Below, piece by piece: positions 35,978 through 45,725 of a DNA stretch of 64,000 bases. The DNA is taken from the NCBI GenBank assembly GCA_021234155.1, contig JAJEKV010000047.1:8100033-8164032 (forward strand), in the 5' to 3' direction. The position numbers were made by a program, and so were the translations under genes. Each line of letters opens with the position of its first letter. Positions within the stretch are counted from its first letter, which is position 1. The notes beneath the pieces are model-generated. The model had not been told where the DNA came from and did no database searches. It worked only from the letters and a program-made list of their open reading frames with translations. This stretch comes from Isoetes taiwanensis (lineage: Eukaryota; Streptophyta; Lycopodiopsida; Isoetales; Isoetaceae).

Positions 35978-37649
35978 TGTGACGTCCCCTACTCGTATAC
36001 GGTGCACACACCGTATACAAACAGGAGTTCTTCCCCCATACCAGCTCCATGCCGATACGGGGCCCTCCACATGACACTGAAACCGTGGCGGGTTCCAGTG
36101 GGAAGAGTGAAGGGGTCATTTTACCCCGTCTCCCTCAGGGCCTACCTAGCTGCGGAAGCGTAAACATACATGTCAGTATATAAGAGCAACACATATATCC
36201 ACCTCTAGGGTGGTACATCACATCTGCAATAGACAATGATCAGCACAATGCATATGGGAAATCCTACCCAAGGCTCAGACACAGGGATGGACTGACAAGC
36301 TTGGGTCTCCAGAGTTCATTGCAGACAGAATTCATGGCAATGGATTTGGCTGGCATAAGAACATGGCAATGGGTAGTCCACTCCATCCGCCCCTCCTGTG
36401 CACACTTTGCAGAGTAGGTTGAAAAGTGTTGGGACCTGACTGTAGCCCGCCGGATGCATAGCCGAAGGGGCTATTCCTGGGTTACATCTCCCCAGGTCCG
36501 ATGGGGCAGGTAGGGATCACTCCCTCCAGAGATCTACATGCTGACTCAAGGTGACTAGAGGGCCACTGCCCTTATTCGACTGAACCCAATGGAAAGTCAT
36601 AAACACCACTTCACGGGTGTCGAGCCCATGCCTCGCCCACACTCAATGGCAAGCCATTAGACCTAGTCACAATGATCCCCGGTAGACTTTACACACTAGA
36701 GGGATCGTTCAAGAGTCAGAACACGAACCTCCTTCTTAGCCAGTCTGGCCCCTTCACCCACAACCAGGTGTGGTTCTTGTACACAGGCCGAATCTATAGT
36801 GTGCTAGAGAGGCTAATCTAGGAGCATCTACTACCAAGCTTTAGGTCTCTACCCCCCTTCCCAATACAAGGAGTTCATAGAGATACATCATCCATATACA
36901 TCACAGAAGAACTAAAGAACAAGATCTAATCTATATCATAGAGTTAGGTTCTTTAGTTAGGGTCTGGTATCTAAAGATCTAGAAGGCTGCTATGGGCAAT
37001 TTAATAGGCTAAGCCTACTGATTCAATGACTAAAAGAGGGTTTAAGCTATTAAATTGCCTAAATACCTGATCCTTGAGTGCCTCCTCCTGACCTGAGTTC
37101 GACCATCCTACTGAAATGCTCGAATCAAGGGAAACTAATGATGCAGTTCTCTCAGACAGAGTCTGGGAGGCGGTTTTGGCTCTTGAGGCAACCAAAACAG
37201 AGCTCTAAAACCCTAGAAACGAAAAATGGGCAAGTTAGGGTTTCCCCTCCTAAATAGACATGGGGGTTGGCTAGGGTTTCCAATTATCCCCTTTTGGCAT
37301 GTGGGATAATTGGGAATGGGCCCACTTGCCTTTAATGGCTAGGTGGCAAAATGTGCCCACATGGAAAGGTGTGCCCACATTAATGTGCATATTGGTAAAT
37401 GTGCATATTAATTGCACACTTGGGTATGGCCCACTTGGTATGAAATGTCCACATGGGAAAATGTGCACCTAGATAAATGTGCACATGGTTAAATGTGCAC
37501 ATTAATAAATGCACATTCCTTGCAAGTTGCCCCCTAGGGGCTACCCACCTGGCTACACGTCGGCGTACACGTCAGTCGGGGTGGCGTGTACGCGTGACGA
37601 GGCAGTACAGTATACGTCCTGGGACCGTATACTGTGCTGGAACGTCACA
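35978..37649 (-). repeat. 3' LTR (1,672 bp)
   Basis: Plus-strand sequence starts tgtgacgtcccc and ends ggaacgtcaca, so on the element strand it has TG...CA ends within an 8-bp inverted terminal TGTGACGT. Near 37350-37520 lies a degenerate array of aaatgtgcacat-type units (U3, possible enhancer repeats). A TATA-like TTATATA on the minus strand at 36177-36183 would place transcription start about 170 bp before the LTR end. It includes a 167-bp stretch (36190-36356) missing from the other LTR. Confidence 0.95.
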
Positions 37650-37662
37650 TTCTCCCCACCTT
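37650..37662 (-). other. Polypurine tract
   Basis: On the minus strand AAGGTGGGGAGAA lies immediately upstream of the 3' LTR. It is the expected plus-strand primer for reverse transcription. Confidence 0.85.
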
Positions 37663-38512
37663 GAAATGATGCTGTCCGCAGCATCGCGGGTCTCCCCACC
37701 TTGGGATCTTCCTAACCTGCAATCAACCTGATACATACGATTTATACTACTATAATACTTACATATTTATTAAGATTACCTTAAGGTAATATATTTAGAA
37801 CATCATTACACCATTATCTTATGAAATACCTTATCAATTCTTAACATCCTTAAACAAAATTCAATAATTCAATTAACATGACAATTTAGTTTATCAAAAC
37901 TATAAGTTAATGTTCGAGGTACTCTTCATTCCTTGCAACACATTCCAACAAAATTTGTGTTGCAAGTCTTCGTAGCTCGACCTCCTTGCCCTCCGGAGCG
38001 CTCTACTGGCCTGCAGGTCGACACTACGTTAGTACCATTTAATTATTAATAAAATTTTGGTTATATGGTGACCACCCCACCTATCTACGTGGATGCATGG
38101 CTAATCTCCCGGCGTAGGAAGATGATGAATCTTCCATAATGGCCGAGGAGACAGCGCCTATATGCCTGTCATGCCTACACCCTAGTTGCCCAGCGTGGAG
38201 GATAGGTCCTTCCCGTATATGGGCGTGAAGGCCTGATTCCTCCTATCAAAGCATATATGGGGCTAGAGGTGCTTTTCCTATCAATGCATTCCTCAATGAC
38301 CTCCTTTCTCTCGAGGTCGTCTACTTCCGTGGGACAGAAGTAGACTTTCTAATCTACCTTCCACTCATCCAAGCGGAAACGCGGTCATGCCTACATCGAC
38401 ATTACACCACGCCCTAGAGATCGCCGTAGCTGGTCTCATCATCGGTAACAACGCATGCGACCCATACCTAGCATAGGTTGCATGCGTAGATTAACCTTAA
38501 CTACACATAGAA
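37663..38512 (-). other. Element 3' untranslated region
   Basis: About 850 bp between the pol stop and the polypurine tract. No envelope-like or other open frame was seen here. Confidence 0.6.
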
Positions 38513-40867
38513 TTAATCTACACAAATCGACATGCCTGAGCCGATTTCTTCGGAGATGACCTTGCCGTCCCATTGCTCCATGAATTGTGGGTACTTCTTT
38601 ACTAGATCTTTCTTAAGTACCCACGTGGCGTCTTCCACTGGCAAGTGTTTCCACTTGACCAAATACTGGAGGAACTCTGATCTCCTTGTTTTCTTGAAGG
38701 CTTTATCAAGAATTAACTCTGGAACTATTTCCAGCTGCTCCTCCGTCATTTCCAACAACGTTGGAGTGTCCAAGACTTCGTCTGGATTTGGAGTGTGCTT
38801 CTTCAATAAACTCACGTGGAAGACCTTATGAATCTTTAGGTGTGGTGGCAATTCTAGCTTGTAGGATTGGTTACCTACTCTCTGGACTATTTTGAAAGGT
38901 CCAGCCCACCTTGGAGCAAGCTTCTTACAATTTCCGATGCGGAGCTTCGCCTGCTTCACTTTGATCTTGAGCCACACGTTGTCGCCAACTTCGAACTCTC
39001 TGACTGTTCGATGCTTGTCGGCGATGCTTTTCTGACGGTTCCTTGCTGCTAGAAGATATCCTCGAACTTCTTCCACCAGCTGCTGCATATCGGCCAACAT
39101 CTGCTGCGAAACTTCTACTTTTGACACGGGATTGTGCCAAGTGTCTGGAGTTAGGCATTGATAGCCGTAATTGATCATAAACGGCGACATTTGGGATGAT
39201 TCCTGCTTGGTGCTATTGTATGCAAACTCCACCAAGTGAATAAATTCTTCCCACATACCTTGCTTATTCCAGACGTAGTTTCGTAGCATGTCCTCCAAGA
39301 TCCTGTTGGTCCGCTCCGTTTGGCCATCTGTCTGAGGATGGTATGCCGTGCTCATGGATAGCTTCGTCTGAATGGTCGCAAAGAGGTCTTGCCAAAAGGC
39401 ACTCATAAACTTCGGGTCCCGGTCGGAGATAATCTCCCTTGGCATACCATGAAGTCTGAAGATCTCTTTGGTGAAGAGCTTCGCTGTATCCATAGCTGTA
39501 TCTGTGGTCCTGCAAGGCACGAAATGTGCCATCTTTGACAACTTGTCGACCACTACCATCAAGGCATCCTTCCCTCTTACTGTCCTTGGAAGCCCTGTTA
39601 TAAAATCCATGCTGATTACTTCCCACTTAGCGTTTGGCACCGCTAATGGCTCTAATGCCCCTGGAATTCGAAGCTGTTCCGCTTTGGTCTGCTGGCATAG
39701 CTGACATTCCTTGATGTAGCGAGCTACCTGCTTCTTCATTCCTGGCCAATAATAGCTGCTGCGCACTTTGAAATATGTTTTCATGAATCCCGCATGGCCA
39801 GCTATTGGGCTGTTGTGTGTGTCATGGAGAATCAACTTCCTTACCCCTGATGATTCTGGCACACACAACTTGTTCTTGTGGTATAACAGGTTGCCTTCCT
39901 TCTTATAATGTTTGAAGGCTTCCCGCTCCTTATCTGTTCTTGCTTCCCTGCATAAGCTTGCCCAAACTTCCTTGAAGTCGACATCTGTTGGCAGGGACTC
40001 TTCAATCTTCTTCCCGAAGTCGCTGGAAAGCGTCGAAACTGCGTTGCAATGCACTCTAGTTGTCAGGGGATGCCTTGAAAGCGCATCCGCTACCACATTG
40101 AGCTTCCCTGGCTTGTAGACTATATCAAAGTCATACTCTTCAAGGAACTCCATCCACCTTCTTTGCCTCAGGTTGAGGTGTGGTTGCGTGAATACATACT
40201 GGAGGCTCTGATGATCTGTGTCCAATTGGAACTTCCTTCCCAAAAGGTAATGTCTCCAAATTCTTAATGCCCTGACAACCGCAAGCAATTCTTGATCATG
40301 GGTGGGGTAGCGCGTTTCGGCGTCGTTCATCTTCCTGGAATCATATGCTACCACACGCTCTTCTTGCATGAGCACTGCACCTGTAGCTATCTTACTCGCA
40401 TCTGTCGCCACAAGCTTATCTTTCTCAGGGTCTGGCAGGGTTAAGACGGGGGCGGTCGTTAAAGCTTCCTTCAACAATTCAAACCCCTTTTGGGCTTTCT
40501 TGTGCCAATGATCTATCCAATCTTTCACTTTTTCCGCCCTCGTCAGGTCTGTTAGCGGGGCCACTATCTTAGCAAAGTTCTTTACGAACTTCCTGTAGTA
40601 CCCTGCTAGGCCGAGAAAACTTCTGACCTCATGCACATTCTTCGGTGCCGGCCACTGGATGACGTCTTCAATCTTGGAAGGGTCCGTCGAAATTCCTTCT
40701 GCCGAGATCACATGACCAAGATATTCCACCTTCTCCGTTGCGAAGTGGCACTTCGACAACTTGGCGTACAACTGGTGCCTCTTCAACTTCTCTAGCACTC
40801 TTCTTAAGTGTTGTACGTGGCTCTTCAAGGGATCTGCTATACACCAAAATGTCATCAAAGAACACAA
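38513..40867 (-). CDS. Chromovirus pol, C-terminal part: RT end, RNase H, integrase, chromodomain
   Basis: A 784-codon open frame completing pol. It starts in the RT connection, then RNase H (VATDAS near residue 152, DHQSLQ). Integrase follows, with its HHCC finger (HNSPIAGH ... CQLC, about residues 345-390) and catalytic D, D, E (SMDF near 414, SDRDPKF near 480, QTER near 516). A chromodomain occupies about residues 705-768 ([23 protein letters not shown]). Chromodomains of this type direct integration to chromatin, often H3K9-methylated. The upstream part of RT is in another frame (40668-43316). The ATG at 40867 is only the first Met in this frame and not a genuine start. Confidence 0.95.
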   Translation of the reverse strand: MCSLMTFWCIADPLKSHVQHLRRVLEKLKRHQLYAKLSKCHFATEKVEYLGHVISAEGISTDPSKIEDVIQWPAPKNVHEVRSFLGLAGYYRKFVKNFAKIVAPLTDLTRAEKVKDWIDHWHKKAQKGFELLKEALTTAPVLTLPDPEKDKLVATDASKIATGAVLMQEERVVAYDSRKMNDAETRYPTHDQELLAVVRALRIWRHYLLGRKFQLDTDHQSLQYVFTQPHLNLRQRRWMEFLEEYDFDIVYKPGKLNVVADALSRHPLTTRVHCNAVSTLSSDFGKKIEESLPTDVDFKEVWASLCREARTDKEREAFKHYKKEGNLLYHKNKLCVPESSGVRKLILHDTHNSPIAGHAGFMKTYFKVRSSYYWPGMKKQVARYIKECQLCQQTKAEQLRIPGALEPLAVPNAKWEVISMDFITGLPRTVRGKDALMVVVDKLSKMAHFVPCRTTDTAMDTAKLFTKEIFRLHGMPREIISDRDPKFMSAFWQDLFATIQTKLSMSTAYHPQTDGQTERTNRILEDMLRNYVWNKQGMWEEFIHLVEFAYNSTKQESSQMSPFMINYGYQCLTPDTWHNPVSKVEVSQQMLADMQQLVEEVRGYLLAARNRQKSIADKHRTVREFEVGDNVWLKIKVKQAKLRIGNCKKLAPRWAGPFKIVQRVGNQSYKLELPPHLKIHKVFHVSLLKKHTPNPDEVLDTPTLLEMTEEQLEIVPELILDKAFKKTRRSEFLQYLVKWKHLPVEDATWVLKKDLVKKYPQFMEQWDGKVISEEIGSGMSICVD

Positions 40868-43316
40868 TCACAAAGGTGTCTAAGAACTCCCTGAAGATGT
40901 CGTTCATGAGCCTCATGAACGTTGCGGGGGCGTTCGATAAGCCGAAAGGCATTACCGTAAACTCATAATGCCCATACCGCGTCCTGAAAGCGGTTTTATG
41001 AATATCTTCTTCCTTTATCCAGATCTGATGATAGCCTGACCTTAAGTCGATTTTGGAGAAGACCTTTGCTCCTTGAAGCTGATCCATCAAGTCATCCGAT
41101 CTGGGAAGCGCGTACTTGTTCTTAATGGTGTGCTTGTTCAACTGTCTATAGTCTATGCACATCCTCAAACTGCCATCCTTCTTCTTGACAAAAAGGATAG
41201 GCGCTCCAAATGGCGAGACACTAGGTCTAATGAAGCCTAGGTCGAGCAACTCCTGCAATTGCTTCTTTAGCTCCGTCAACTCCTGCGTCGTCATTCTGTA
41301 TGGAGCCTTACTTGTCGGCTTCGTTCCTGGTTCGAGTGCTATCTCACACTCGACTCCCCTGTAAGGAGGAAGGTGCTCGATCTCATCAGGAAAGAGATCA
41401 TGGAATTCCGTGATCAAGTTAGCTATTTGCTTCGGCAACTTGCTGAGCACCTTGTCTTCTTTGCTTTCTTCGTACTCCGGCTCTTCGATCTCAAGCTTGA
41501 AGATGTATGCTACCTGCTTGCTCTTGATGCACTTGAACAGCCGTTTAGAAGATATACACTGCATGATGGGAACAACTTCTTTACCTGTGATCTCAATGAT
41601 CTTGCCGTCGGGCGTTGGGAAGGTCACCTTCCGCTTTCCACAATCAATGATGGCCCCTGCTGGTCCAAGGTACTCCATTCCTATGATCAAATCATACTTG
41701 CCAATGCCCATTACTTCTGCCCCCATCTGGATGTTTATTCCTGGTAAATCGATGTCGAAGTTGATCCTCTTGCCTGCTGTCTGCCTTACTGCCCCACTTG
41801 CTAAAACAACGGGCCTCGGCTTCGACTTCAGCGGTTTCAATTTCAACATCTCTACCATCCTTGGAGAGGCAAAATTATGGCTACTCCCTGAGTCTATCAG
41901 GACTATGAAAGACTTGGCCGCTTGCTCTGTATCTATTGCGGCAAAGATATGGCACTCACCCTGAATGTAGTCGCGGGCTGCTTCGCCGTCGTCGTCAGAC
42001 AGGATGTCCCAATCTCCCAACTCCGCTAGTGCCGCACTCATGACGTAGGGGCAGTTCGCTGTTCTATGGCCTGGCTGGAAGCACCTGAAGCAAAGCTGCT
42101 TTTCTATACACTCCTGCCTCTTCTCCTTGGGCATAGCCTGCAAAAAGGATCGTACCGCTTTGGAGTAGTTTGACCCCTCCTGCTTGTCCTTGAAGGACAC
42201 CTGCTTCTTCTCATGCTGCTTCCCCTGGTTGCCACCAAATGGGGCTCTAGCTGGACCTGGACTGGCTGCCCTAGGGCTATAGCTCCCTGCTGCTTTGCCT
42301 TTGTCCTGGAAATACTGCTGCCTCTGCCCGCTATTCTGAGGTCCCGTCCCTTGCAAGCTTATTGCCTTGGACTCTGCTTCTGATACTGTCTTAGGGTTTA
42401 TTGCCCTCACAAGCTTGCGGATCTCCTCATTCAGCCCCTCAATATAGCTTTCCACTGCATGCTTTTCTCCCAACTTTGGCACATACAGCCTTAGCCTCAT
42501 GAATTCCTCTGTATATTTCTGGACTGACTTGTTTCCTTGCTGCAATCTATAGAACTGCTGCATCATGCTGGACTTGTGCTCTCTTGGGACGTAGTGGCGC
42601 TTGAAGGCTTTAGCAAACTTCTTGAACCTGCAAGCATCCCTGCTCAAGCCATGGGCCTTTGCATACCCCTTCCACCAAATGCGTGCTGCTCCTTTCAGGT
42701 TGGCTGTTGCCACTCGGCCTTTATCCTTGTCCTTCATATCATAAGCGTTGCCATATTCACTCATCTCATCAAGCCAAGCCTCGGCCTCCATTCCTGACCT
42801 GTTCTCGCCCGAGAATTGCTCGAGCTTCCTGGCTTTCCAAACATTTCCCAAAGCAGAGTCTACCTTCTTCTGGTAGTCAGAGACTTTTGTGTCCCTTTGT
42901 CGTCCATCTGGGGTGTTCCTCTGCCTTCCCTCTGCAGTGTTCCTTTGCCTTCCCTCTGTTCGGTCCTGGGCCTGCTCTTCTTCCTCCTCGGAGTCGGAAT
43001 CTGAGTCTGAGCTTGAGTCGGAGGAGTCCGAGCTGGGGGACCTCCTTCTCTTGCTCCTCTTCTTGTCCCTTCCTGTTTTCCGAGCTGATGCTTGCGGCAA
43101 TTGAGCGTTGCCTACCGAACCCGCTCCTGCTTGTGCGGCCAGCAAAGCCTTTATCTGCTCAAGGTTCGTCCTCATCTGTGATAATTCCTCTTCTGGGGTC
43201 ATGGGTCCAAATTCCTCGAATAGGTTCCTTGCCGGAGGTGGCCTGGGCGGGCTTTGCTCTTCCCTAAGGTCTTGGCGTTGTTGTTCCCCTGAGCCTAGGC
43301 CTCTAGCTGCATACAC
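40668..43316 (-). CDS. Chromovirus gag, protease and RT N-terminal part
   Basis: An 882-codon open frame. Gag occupies the first 430 or so residues, with an acidic Ser-rich stretch and 8-residue repeats (EGRQRNT and variants), then a CCHC knuckle ([14 protein letters not shown], about 408-422). The aspartic protease has [11 protein letters not shown] near residue 475. RT motifs run from about 670: [29 protein letters not shown] and FFDDILVYS (about 815-827; FFDD where YFDD or YVDD is usual). After SLEE the frame is lost, near 40819, and the next 50 or so residues are out-of-frame sequence. RT then resumes in the frame of 38513-40867. The gag start at 43316 is the first Met of the frame. Confidence 0.95.
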   Translation of the reverse strand: MYAARGLGSGEQQRQDLREEQSPPRPPPARNLFEEFGPMTPEEELSQMRTNLEQIKALLAAQAGAGSVGNAQLPQASARKTGRDKKRSKRRRSPSSDSSDSSSDSDSDSEEEEEQAQDRTEGRQRNTAEGRQRNTPDGRQRDTKVSDYQKKVDSALGNVWKARKLEQFSGENRSGMEAEAWLDEMSEYGNAYDMKDKDKGRVATANLKGAARIWWKGYAKAHGLSRDACRFKKFAKAFKRHYVPREHKSSMMQQFYRLQQGNKSVQKYTEEFMRLRLYVPKLGEKHAVESYIEGLNEEIRKLVRAINPKTVSEAESKAISLQGTGPQNSGQRQQYFQDKGKAAGSYSPRAASPGPARAPFGGNQGKQHEKKQVSFKDKQEGSNYSKAVRSFLQAMPKEKRQECIEKQLCFRCFQPGHRTANCPYVMSAALAELGDWDILSDDDGEAARDYIQGECHIFAAIDTEQAAKSFIVLIDSGSSHNFASPRMVEMLKLKPLKSKPRPVVLASGAVRQTAGKRINFDIDLPGINIQMGAEVMGIGKYDLIIGMEYLGPAGAIIDCGKRKVTFPTPDGKIIEITGKEVVPIMQCISSKRLFKCIKSKQVAYIFKLEIEEPEYEESKEDKVLSKLPKQIANLITEFHDLFPDEIEHLPPYRGVECEIALEPGTKPTSKAPYRMTTQELTELKKQLQELLDLGFIRPSVSPFGAPILFVKKKDGSLRMCIDYRQLNKHTIKNKYALPRSDDLMDQLQGAKVFSKIDLRSGYHQIWIKEEDIHKTAFRTRYGHYEFTVMPFGLSNAPATFMRLMNDIFREFLDTFVIVFFDDILVYSRSLEEPRTTLKKSAREVEEAPVVRQVVEVPLRNGEGGISWSCDLGRRNFDGPFQD
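40817..40821 (-). other. Frame break within RT
   Basis: At a short run of identical bases near 40819 the RT frame shifts by one; RT similarity continues without loss on the other side. This looks like a one-base insertion. The position, inside the RT after the catalytic box, is not where programmed shifts occur. It is either an inactivating mutation or a sequencing error. Confidence 0.8.
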
Positions 43317-43485
43317 AAGTAATTCATGGCTATATGGTTAGTTTTATTTGTTCTCTTGCATTGTTTATGTTTGTTGGTATAGTTGTGGGGCAAAATACAT
43401 CAACAAAACATTTAAGTGCAAAAGAGATTATATTCATATATTATATAATATTTTCGTACAAAAGTCTCCGGGATCAAGAGTCTAA

Positions 43486-45012
43486 CTAGTCTTGATATCG
43501 CAGGTAAGACGGGTTGTCTTCAAGGAACTTCTTAACTTGGGCCGTTCCTACCGAATGACCCAAGTTCCTGATGACGCTTGCTGACGAGCCGCCCTGCAAG
43601 GCTCTCGCCAGCTCTTCCACCCTGCGGTCGGATGTAAGGGCCGCGGTCACCGCCAATCTCGCCTGACGTCGATGGGGTATGGCGAAGTCGAAGAGGTCAA
43701 GTGCCATTGCTCTCTTGATCAGGACAGCATAGTCGACATTTGGCGCTATGTGAGCATGCCTGCCGAAGCCTGAGAGTGCAATGAGCATGAACACCCCCTC
43801 TTCTCCGCGCGGGCTGAATTTGCGGTGTATTACCGCTATTCTCCCATCTAGCAGCAGCGGCAGGTAGTACCTCAGGGACCTGTCATTGTGCGTCGCCGAA
43901 GCTTCTCCGCTTGTTTGGCCTCCAGCCCTGTGCCGCCCGGCGTATTCGTCGACCTCTATCTCAGTGAGGTCCCGGTAATCTTCAATTGTGGAGTCGACTC
44001 GCCTGAGGTCGATTCCTGCTCCTCTTGATGGAGGTGGTGTCGAAGGCCTCGGCATTAAAATGCTCGTGGTCTTCCCACAGATCCCCATCTGTTCCTGGAG
44101 GGCGAGGAACTCCTCCTCCGTTGGCAGCTCTTGCTCCTCCATCATTTGCCTGATGCTGCTGTAGGCCTGGATGTCGGAAGTCGACTCTCCTGTGTAGGTG
44201 TCGGCTTCCCTCACTTGAAGCGGAAAGTCCGAGGCTCCCCGGACGATGAAGTCGTCCAAGTCGGACTGCCGTAGCTGGTGGAGCAGTTCATCCAATCTGA
44301 GCTCCCTCTCCCTGCATTCGGAAAGGTTCTGGATGTCGCTGAGGAGTAGATACTCCTCTCCGTTGATGATGATAGGGGCTAGGCTTGTGATGCCTAGCCC
44401 AAGTGGGGGAGCAACTCTGATGTTCTGCCGGCTCTGCTCGAAGTTGATCAGCTCCTGTTCTGCTTGTTGCCGTTCCTCCTCTGAGTCGAGCTCCGTGTAC
44501 TTATCGTCGTCCGACTCCTCTTCTTCTTCCTCTCCTCCTTCCTGCTCTTGCTGATACTGCAAAAGCATCTGCTCTTCTGCTTGCACTGCTATGGGATCCA
44601 CCTCCATCGGAGGGATAGAGGTTGCCCCCATTGGGTTTTCGGCGCGGTGGGATAAGAAAATAGCTAGGGCGGCGGTGTAGGAGAAATACTTGGTCCTGTT
44701 AGCTGTCAGGACCATGTAGTCTGGCAGCCTCTGCGCCTTGTTAGTTAAGTATTTGGCGATGTTGGGGACATCACCCAAGGCTGTTTGAAGGGATGGGCAG
44801 GGAACAAAATATCCTATGCAAGGGGGGACCTGGACAAGGGAGGGTCCTACCCTAGCTTGAAACTCTGCTAAGACTTGCCTATATGCTGGAGTTGCATTCA
44901 GCGTAGCTTGGACATCAATTTCTTTCCCAAAGACGCGGAAGATGTCATCGACATCCGCCTCGGCAGCATGGGCACTGGCGTTGTACCATCGCCTGAAGTC
45001 AGCAGTGGCCAT
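43486..45012 (-). CDS. Element-encoded acidic protein, 508 residues, function unknown
   Basis: An intact 508-codon frame between the H3-like gene and gag, same strand. I do not recognise it. The N-terminal 120 residues are mixed helical with many aromatics (FRRWYNASAHAAEADVDDIF). Residues about 155-195 are strongly acidic (GGEEEEEESDDDKYTELDSE), followed by Gln/Glu-rich helix. A Ser/Pro linker (MPRPSTPPPSRG) lies near 325. The C-terminal 130 residues look folded (RYYLPLLLDGRIAVIHRKF, GVFMLIALSGFG) and end QVKKFLEDNPSYLRYQD. There is no signal peptide or membrane segment. An acidic patch beside a histone-like gene invites comparison with histone chaperones, but that is inference only. It has its own TATA box at 45126-45135. 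Confidence 0.85.
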   Translation of the reverse strand: MATADFRRWYNASAHAAEADVDDIFRVFGKEIDVQATLNATPAYRQVLAEFQARVGPSLVQVPPCIGYFVPCPSLQTALGDVPNIAKYLTNKAQRLPDYMVLTANRTKYFSYTAALAIFLSHRAENPMGATSIPPMEVDPIAVQAEEQMLLQYQQEQEGGEEEEEESDDDKYTELDSEEERQQAEQELINFEQSRQNIRVAPPLGLGITSLAPIIINGEEYLLLSDIQNLSECRERELRLDELLHQLRQSDLDDFIVRGASDFPLQVREADTYTGESTSDIQAYSSIRQMMEEQELPTEEEFLALQEQMGICGKTTSILMPRPSTPPPSRGAGIDLRRVDSTIEDYRDLTEIEVDEYAGRHRAGGQTSGEASATHNDRSLRYYLPLLLDGRIAVIHRKFSPRGEEGVFMLIALSGFGRHAHIAPNVDYAVLIKRAMALDLFDFAIPHRRQARLAVTAALTSDRRVEELARALQGGSSASVIRNLGHSVGTAQVKKFLEDNPSYLRYQD

Positions 45013-45125
45013 TGAGGTAGCAAAGAAGAGAGTATCAAACGAATGCAGAAGCGCCTCAGGGAGCTGGAAGATCGCCTAAGCAGTGGAGAGCAAAGTTGCA
45101 GGGTGCTAAATGAGAAATGGAGGAC

Positions 45126-45135
45126 CTATTTATAG
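45126..45135 (-). promoter_or_regulatory. TATA box of 508-residue ORF
   Basis: CTATAAATAG on the minus strand, 114 bp before the ATG at 45012. It is identical to the box at 47077-47086. Confidence 0.75.
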
Positions 45136-45325
45136 AAAAGGGGAAAACCCTAATTTTTGGATGACCTAAATTTTGCTGGAATTGGGTGATTCTACACTAT
45201 AAAGAGATGCAATTGCAAGTTTGAAGACTACTTTTAGGGTTTAGGCATGCTAAGAACAATTAAAGAACCTATTTCAACAAACTGGAGATCATCTATGTAT
45301 GGTATGGTGAAGAAAATGGTGCGAG

Positions 45326-45392
45326 GTCTCACACGTTGCGCCCAGACCGATAATGAAAAGTTCATTTTCTGCCCTGGCGCGACGTGTGAGAC
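45326..45392. repeat. 67-bp imperfect palindrome, copy a
   Basis: Starts gtctcacacgttgcgccc and ends tggcgcgacgtgtgagac, with 33-bp arms pairing except for a few mismatches. It is one of four copies, all exactly 67 bp. Confidence 0.9.
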
Positions 45393-45514
45393 ATGGGCTC
45401 TAAATGGGCTAAACTTGATCGATTTGGATAATCTAAGGCTATAATTCCACTAAACTCGTCGAGGTAGGCAGAATTGACCCCTCCTTTGGTCGATTTGGAG
45501 CATTTTTGGGCATA

Positions 45515-45581
45515 GTCTCACACGTTGCGCCCAGCCCGAAAATGAGATTCTCATTTTCTGTCCTTGCGCGACGTGTGAGAC
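45515..45581. repeat. 67-bp imperfect palindrome, copy b
   Basis: Same sequence family as copy a, with aatgagattctcatttt at the centre and one change in the right arm (cttgcgcg). It lies 189 bp from copy a. Confidence 0.9.
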
Positions 45582-45725
45582 ATCGTCTCAATTTTGCTCA
45601 AAAACTCCAATTTGATCAAAACAAAAACCAGAAATCGATATCTTAACCTAATTAACAAGATCGGACACATTATTTACACAAAAATTCTTTAGTTTAACAA
45701 AATGTTCATTATTTACAAAAGAAGT

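Larger units (their letters stand above)
45013..45725 (-). promoter_or_regulatory. Internal promoter for the 508-residue ORF
   Basis: A 713-bp non-coding stretch. On the minus strand it holds CTATAAATAG at 45135-45126, 114 bp before the ATG, and two 67-bp palindromes upstream of it. Its leader (gaagatcgcc ... ggagagcaaa at 45067-45095) matches the leader of the H3-like gene (aagatcgcc ... ggagagcaaa at 47011-47036), so the two regions look like copies of one promoter. Confidence 0.7.

Noticed and set aside
40668-40867. Programmed ribosomal frameshift in pol
   Set aside because: The break lies inside the RT after its catalytic box. A programmed event there would leave RT unfinished in most products, and chromoviruses usually use a single frame. 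Mutation or error is simpler.
42659-43267. Long plus-strand open frames opposite gag (42659-43267) and opposite other element genes
   Set aside because: They are the antisense of GC-rich coding sequence, lack any domain and vanish where the sense frame changes.
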